Shown here one piece after another: positions 62,241-64,000 of a DNA stretch of 64,000 nucleotides. The position numbers and the translations under genes are program-made. Positions within the stretch are counted from its first letter, which is position 1, and every line of letters begins with the position of its first letter. This DNA comes from Qipengyuania sp. S6317L1. GTDB lineage: Bacteria > Pseudomonadota > Alphaproteobacteria > Sphingomonadales > Sphingomonadaceae. A model generated the notes under the pieces. It was not told where the DNA came from and did not search any database. It saw nothing but the letters and a program-made list of their open reading frames with translations. The DNA is taken from positions 1,130,501 through 1,194,500 of the forward strand of contig NZ_JALKAJ010000002.1 in the NCBI RefSeq assembly GCF_023015615.1, written 5' to 3'.

Positions 62241-63578
62241 TCAAAATTCGGTGATTTCCACCTCAAGCTTGCGGAAGCCGTGGACGAAGTTTGCGCGCAC
62301 GCGCTCTACGTCGCCTGCGACATGCACGCGCATCCGGCGCTTGTGCATTTCTTCCAGAAGCACCCGCAATTGCAGTTCAGCGAGACGCGCACCGACACAG
62401 CGGTGGATGCCATAGCCAAAGGCGATGTGCCGCTTGGCGTTTTCACGGCGAAGGTCGAGCTGGTGCGGATTGGGGAAGATTTCTTCTTCGTGATTGGCCG
62501 CAAGATACCACAGGACGACTTTCTCGCCCTTCTTGATGGTTTTTCCGAACACCTCGGTGTCTTCGGTGCAGGTGCGGCGCATATGCGCAAGCGGGGTCTG
62601 CATCCGCAGCATTTCCTGAACCGCGTTGGGAATAACGCTGGGGTCTTGTTCAAAGATTTTGCGCTGATCGGGGAATTTGTCGAGCGCGTGAACAAATCCG
62701 CTCATCGAATTGCGGGTGGTATCATTGCCGCCAACGATCAGCAGGACGAGATTGCCCATGAATTCTTCAGGGCGCATCTGGTTCATCGCCTCTGAGTGGA
62801 TCATCATGCTGATAAGGTCGTTGCCCGGTTCTGTGTCCTGTGTCCGCTCAAGCCAGAGCGATTGGAAATAGGATGCCATTTCCTGAAGGATTTCCCAGCG
62901 CACCGTGTCGAGTTCGCGCACGGTCGCAAGCTCGGTATCGCCCGACCAGTCGGACCAGAAGGTGAGCAGGCGGCGGTCGTCCCACGGGAAGCCGAACAGG
63001 ATGGCGAGCATACCGGTGGTGAGTTCGATCGAGACCTTGTCGACCCAGTCGAAGACTTCGCCGCGCGGTAGCGAATCGAGAAGTTCGCCAGTGCGCTTGC
63101 GGATTTGCGGCTCCATCTCGGTCATGCCGGACGGGGTGAATTTGGGGGCAACCGTGCGGCGTTGGCCGGTGTGTTGCGGGCGGTCCATCGCGATAAACAT
63201 CGGCAGATCGCGCGTATCGGCGCCAGAGGCGGCCGCTTCGTCCTCGCTCAAGCGTTCGAGGATGGTGATCCCGCCATGTTCCCAACTTGAGGAGAAGGTT
63301 TCGGGCAGCGCCTCGATATGCTGGATCGCCTTGTGCCCGACGACCGACCAATAGGGGCCAAAGGGGCTATCATCGATATAATGCAACGGGCCGGCGGCCT
63401 GCATTTCGGCGACGATGGGCTGCCACTTGTCTTCGTAATAAATGTCAGACCGGCTCAAGTCCCATTTGTGAGGATGCTTCGGCTTATCTTCGGGGTGCTT
63501 TTCAAAATACTCCGTAAGCGCCTTGTAGGCGGTTGGCGAAGTGCGCACTTCGGGACGTTGGGGTGCTAAAGTAGCCAT
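62241..63578 (-). CDS. Cytochrome P450, CYP153-like
   Basis: 445 residues. I-helix GGNDTTRNSMSG, K-helix EMLRMQTPLAHMRRT and heme loop FGYGIHRCVGARLAE are complete. QTPLAHMRRT and the NDTTRN pattern are usual in CYP153 alkane or fatty-acid omega-hydroxylases, common in Erythrobacter; final family placement needs a tree. No ferredoxin or reductase gene is adjacent. AGGAGG eight bases before the ATG predicts good translation. Confidence 0.9.
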   Translation of the reverse strand: MATLAPQRPEVRTSPTAYKALTEYFEKHPEDKPKHPHKWDLSRSDIYYEDKWQPIVAEMQAAGPLHYIDDSPFGPYWSVVGHKAIQHIEALPETFSSSWEHGGITILERLSEDEAAASGADTRDLPMFIAMDRPQHTGQRRTVAPKFTPSGMTEMEPQIRKRTGELLDSLPRGEVFDWVDKVSIELTTGMLAILFGFPWDDRRLLTFWSDWSGDTELATVRELDTVRWEILQEMASYFQSLWLERTQDTEPGNDLISMMIHSEAMNQMRPEEFMGNLVLLIVGGNDTTRNSMSGFVHALDKFPDQRKIFEQDPSVIPNAVQEMLRMQTPLAHMRRTCTEDTEVFGKTIKKGEKVVLWYLAANHEEEIFPNPHQLDLRRENAKRHIAFGYGIHRCVGARLAELQLRVLLEEMHKRRMRVHVAGDVERVRANFVHGFRKLEVEITEF

Positions 63579-63700
63579 GTCTCTCTCCTCCTGGAGGTGC
63601 GACTCTTGCGATCACACTCTCCCCTCACTGCGTATCCTGCCTTAACTGACAGCAATGTCAATATGGGTTTTAATCCGCCACTGAAGTGGCCGACAAACCC

Positions 63701-64000
63701 CTATGCAGCTTGCGAGGCTTTCCGGCCGAAGGACCAGCGGCGCTTCTTCATGCCTGCACCGCCTGATTTCATCACGCGCTTGCGGAACAGCAGCGAGCCG
63801 CCCTTGACGAGGAGGATCACCCAGACCGCCTGCCAGGCTAGGGCTGCGACGTGGAGCCACACAGCCTCGTCGAGCGCCGCGCGCGCCAGCATCGCAAAGG
63901 GCGAGGACAGCGGAAAGGCGATGGCAGCCATTTCCAGCGCCGAGCCGGGTTGGGTGATGGTGTATGCAGCGACAAAGAACACCATAAGCTGCATCATGGT
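63701..64000 (-). CDS. ABC-2 type transporter permease, N-terminal part beyond window edge
   Basis: The frame is open to the right edge; about 100 C-terminal residues are visible. Two hydrophobic helices (MVFFVAAYTITQPG region and VAALAWQAVWVILLVKGGSL) surround ALEMAAIAFPLSSPFAMLAR, a pattern seen in NatB-like/ABC-2 permeases. The end is basic (MKKRRWSFGRKASQAA). Substrate unknown. Confidence 0.72.
   Translation of the reverse strand, partial: TMMQLMVFFVAAYTITQPGSALEMAAIAFPLSSPFAMLARAALDEAVWLHVAALAWQAVWVILLVKGGSLLFRKRVMKSGGAGMKKRRWSFGRKASQAA

Noticed and set aside
1-64000. CRISPR arrays, insertion sequences, prophage genes, rRNA
   Set aside because: No regularly spaced repeats, transposase, integrase, phage structural protein or rRNA sequence was recognised on either strand.

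Overview
The window reads as chromosomal DNA of an aerobic alphaproteobacterium, most likely a sphingomonad of the Erythrobacter type. The grounds are the GC-rich codon use, the alphaproteobacterial cell-cycle regulators TrcR and SciP, a bactofilin/M23 pair, ExoD, DUF1192 and DUF445 proteins, and a CYP153-like cytochrome P450. No rRNA gene is present, so the genus is inference. I see no transposase, integrase, phage or CRISPR signature. There is one tRNA gene, tRNA-Leu(UAA).

Layout. 1-8.1 kb (minus strand): ATP-dependent DNA ligase (cut by the left edge) and its partner exonuclease, a probable 36-residue small protein, a secreted S9 peptidase whose Shine-Dalgarno lies inside a palindrome, ClpA and a DUF1192 protein. 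8.2-14.7 kb (plus): quinone oxidoreductase, GST-like protein, a metallophosphatase/glycosyltransferase pair, TrcR and an acyl-CoA ligase. 14.8-22.4 kb: the envelope pair bactofilin + M23 peptidase, then nadD-rsfS-rlmH-EnvC-like-CtpA, DsbB and Coq7. 22.4-27 kb: a secreted unknown, a nucleotide-sugar epimerase, FabI, a YihY/BrkB membrane protein and a CbpA-type co-chaperone. 27-32 kb: PdxH, a serine-hydrolase lipoprotein, MnmA, an unknown protein coupled to SciP, and a GlsB/YeaQ protein. 32-38.5 kb: an RND efflux adaptor and an enlarged pump, preceded by a promoter and a 13-codon leader ORF, then DUF445. 38.5-45.8 kb: etfBA (minus) with a 51-residue ORF after its terminator, ExoD, SucC, a CysQ-like phosphatase, an OmpA lipoprotein and a CNNM/CBS protein. 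46-55.9 kb: exported MsrA, a Fur/Zur regulator, Dxs, MlaA, a crotonase, NnrU, an exported FKBP, a POT peptide transporter and a GntR regulator. 56-64 kb: IhfB, tRNA-Leu, a tandem PilZ protein, a UGM-like flavoprotein/GtrA/GT-C membrane trio, a Tat-exported MsrB, a CYP153-like P450 and an ABC-2 permease cut by the right edge.

The content is mainly housekeeping plus cell-envelope work: peptidoglycan remodelling, outer-membrane lipid asymmetry, oxidative folding and repair in the periplasm, lipid-linked glycan transfer and efflux. The strongest candidates for undescribed biology are the small genes and leader arrangements (2843-2953, 38462-38617, 32298-32339, 55513-55533), the SD-masking palindrome at 5235-5266, the inserted domain in the RND pump, and the flavoprotein/GtrA/GT-C trio next to a tandem PilZ protein.
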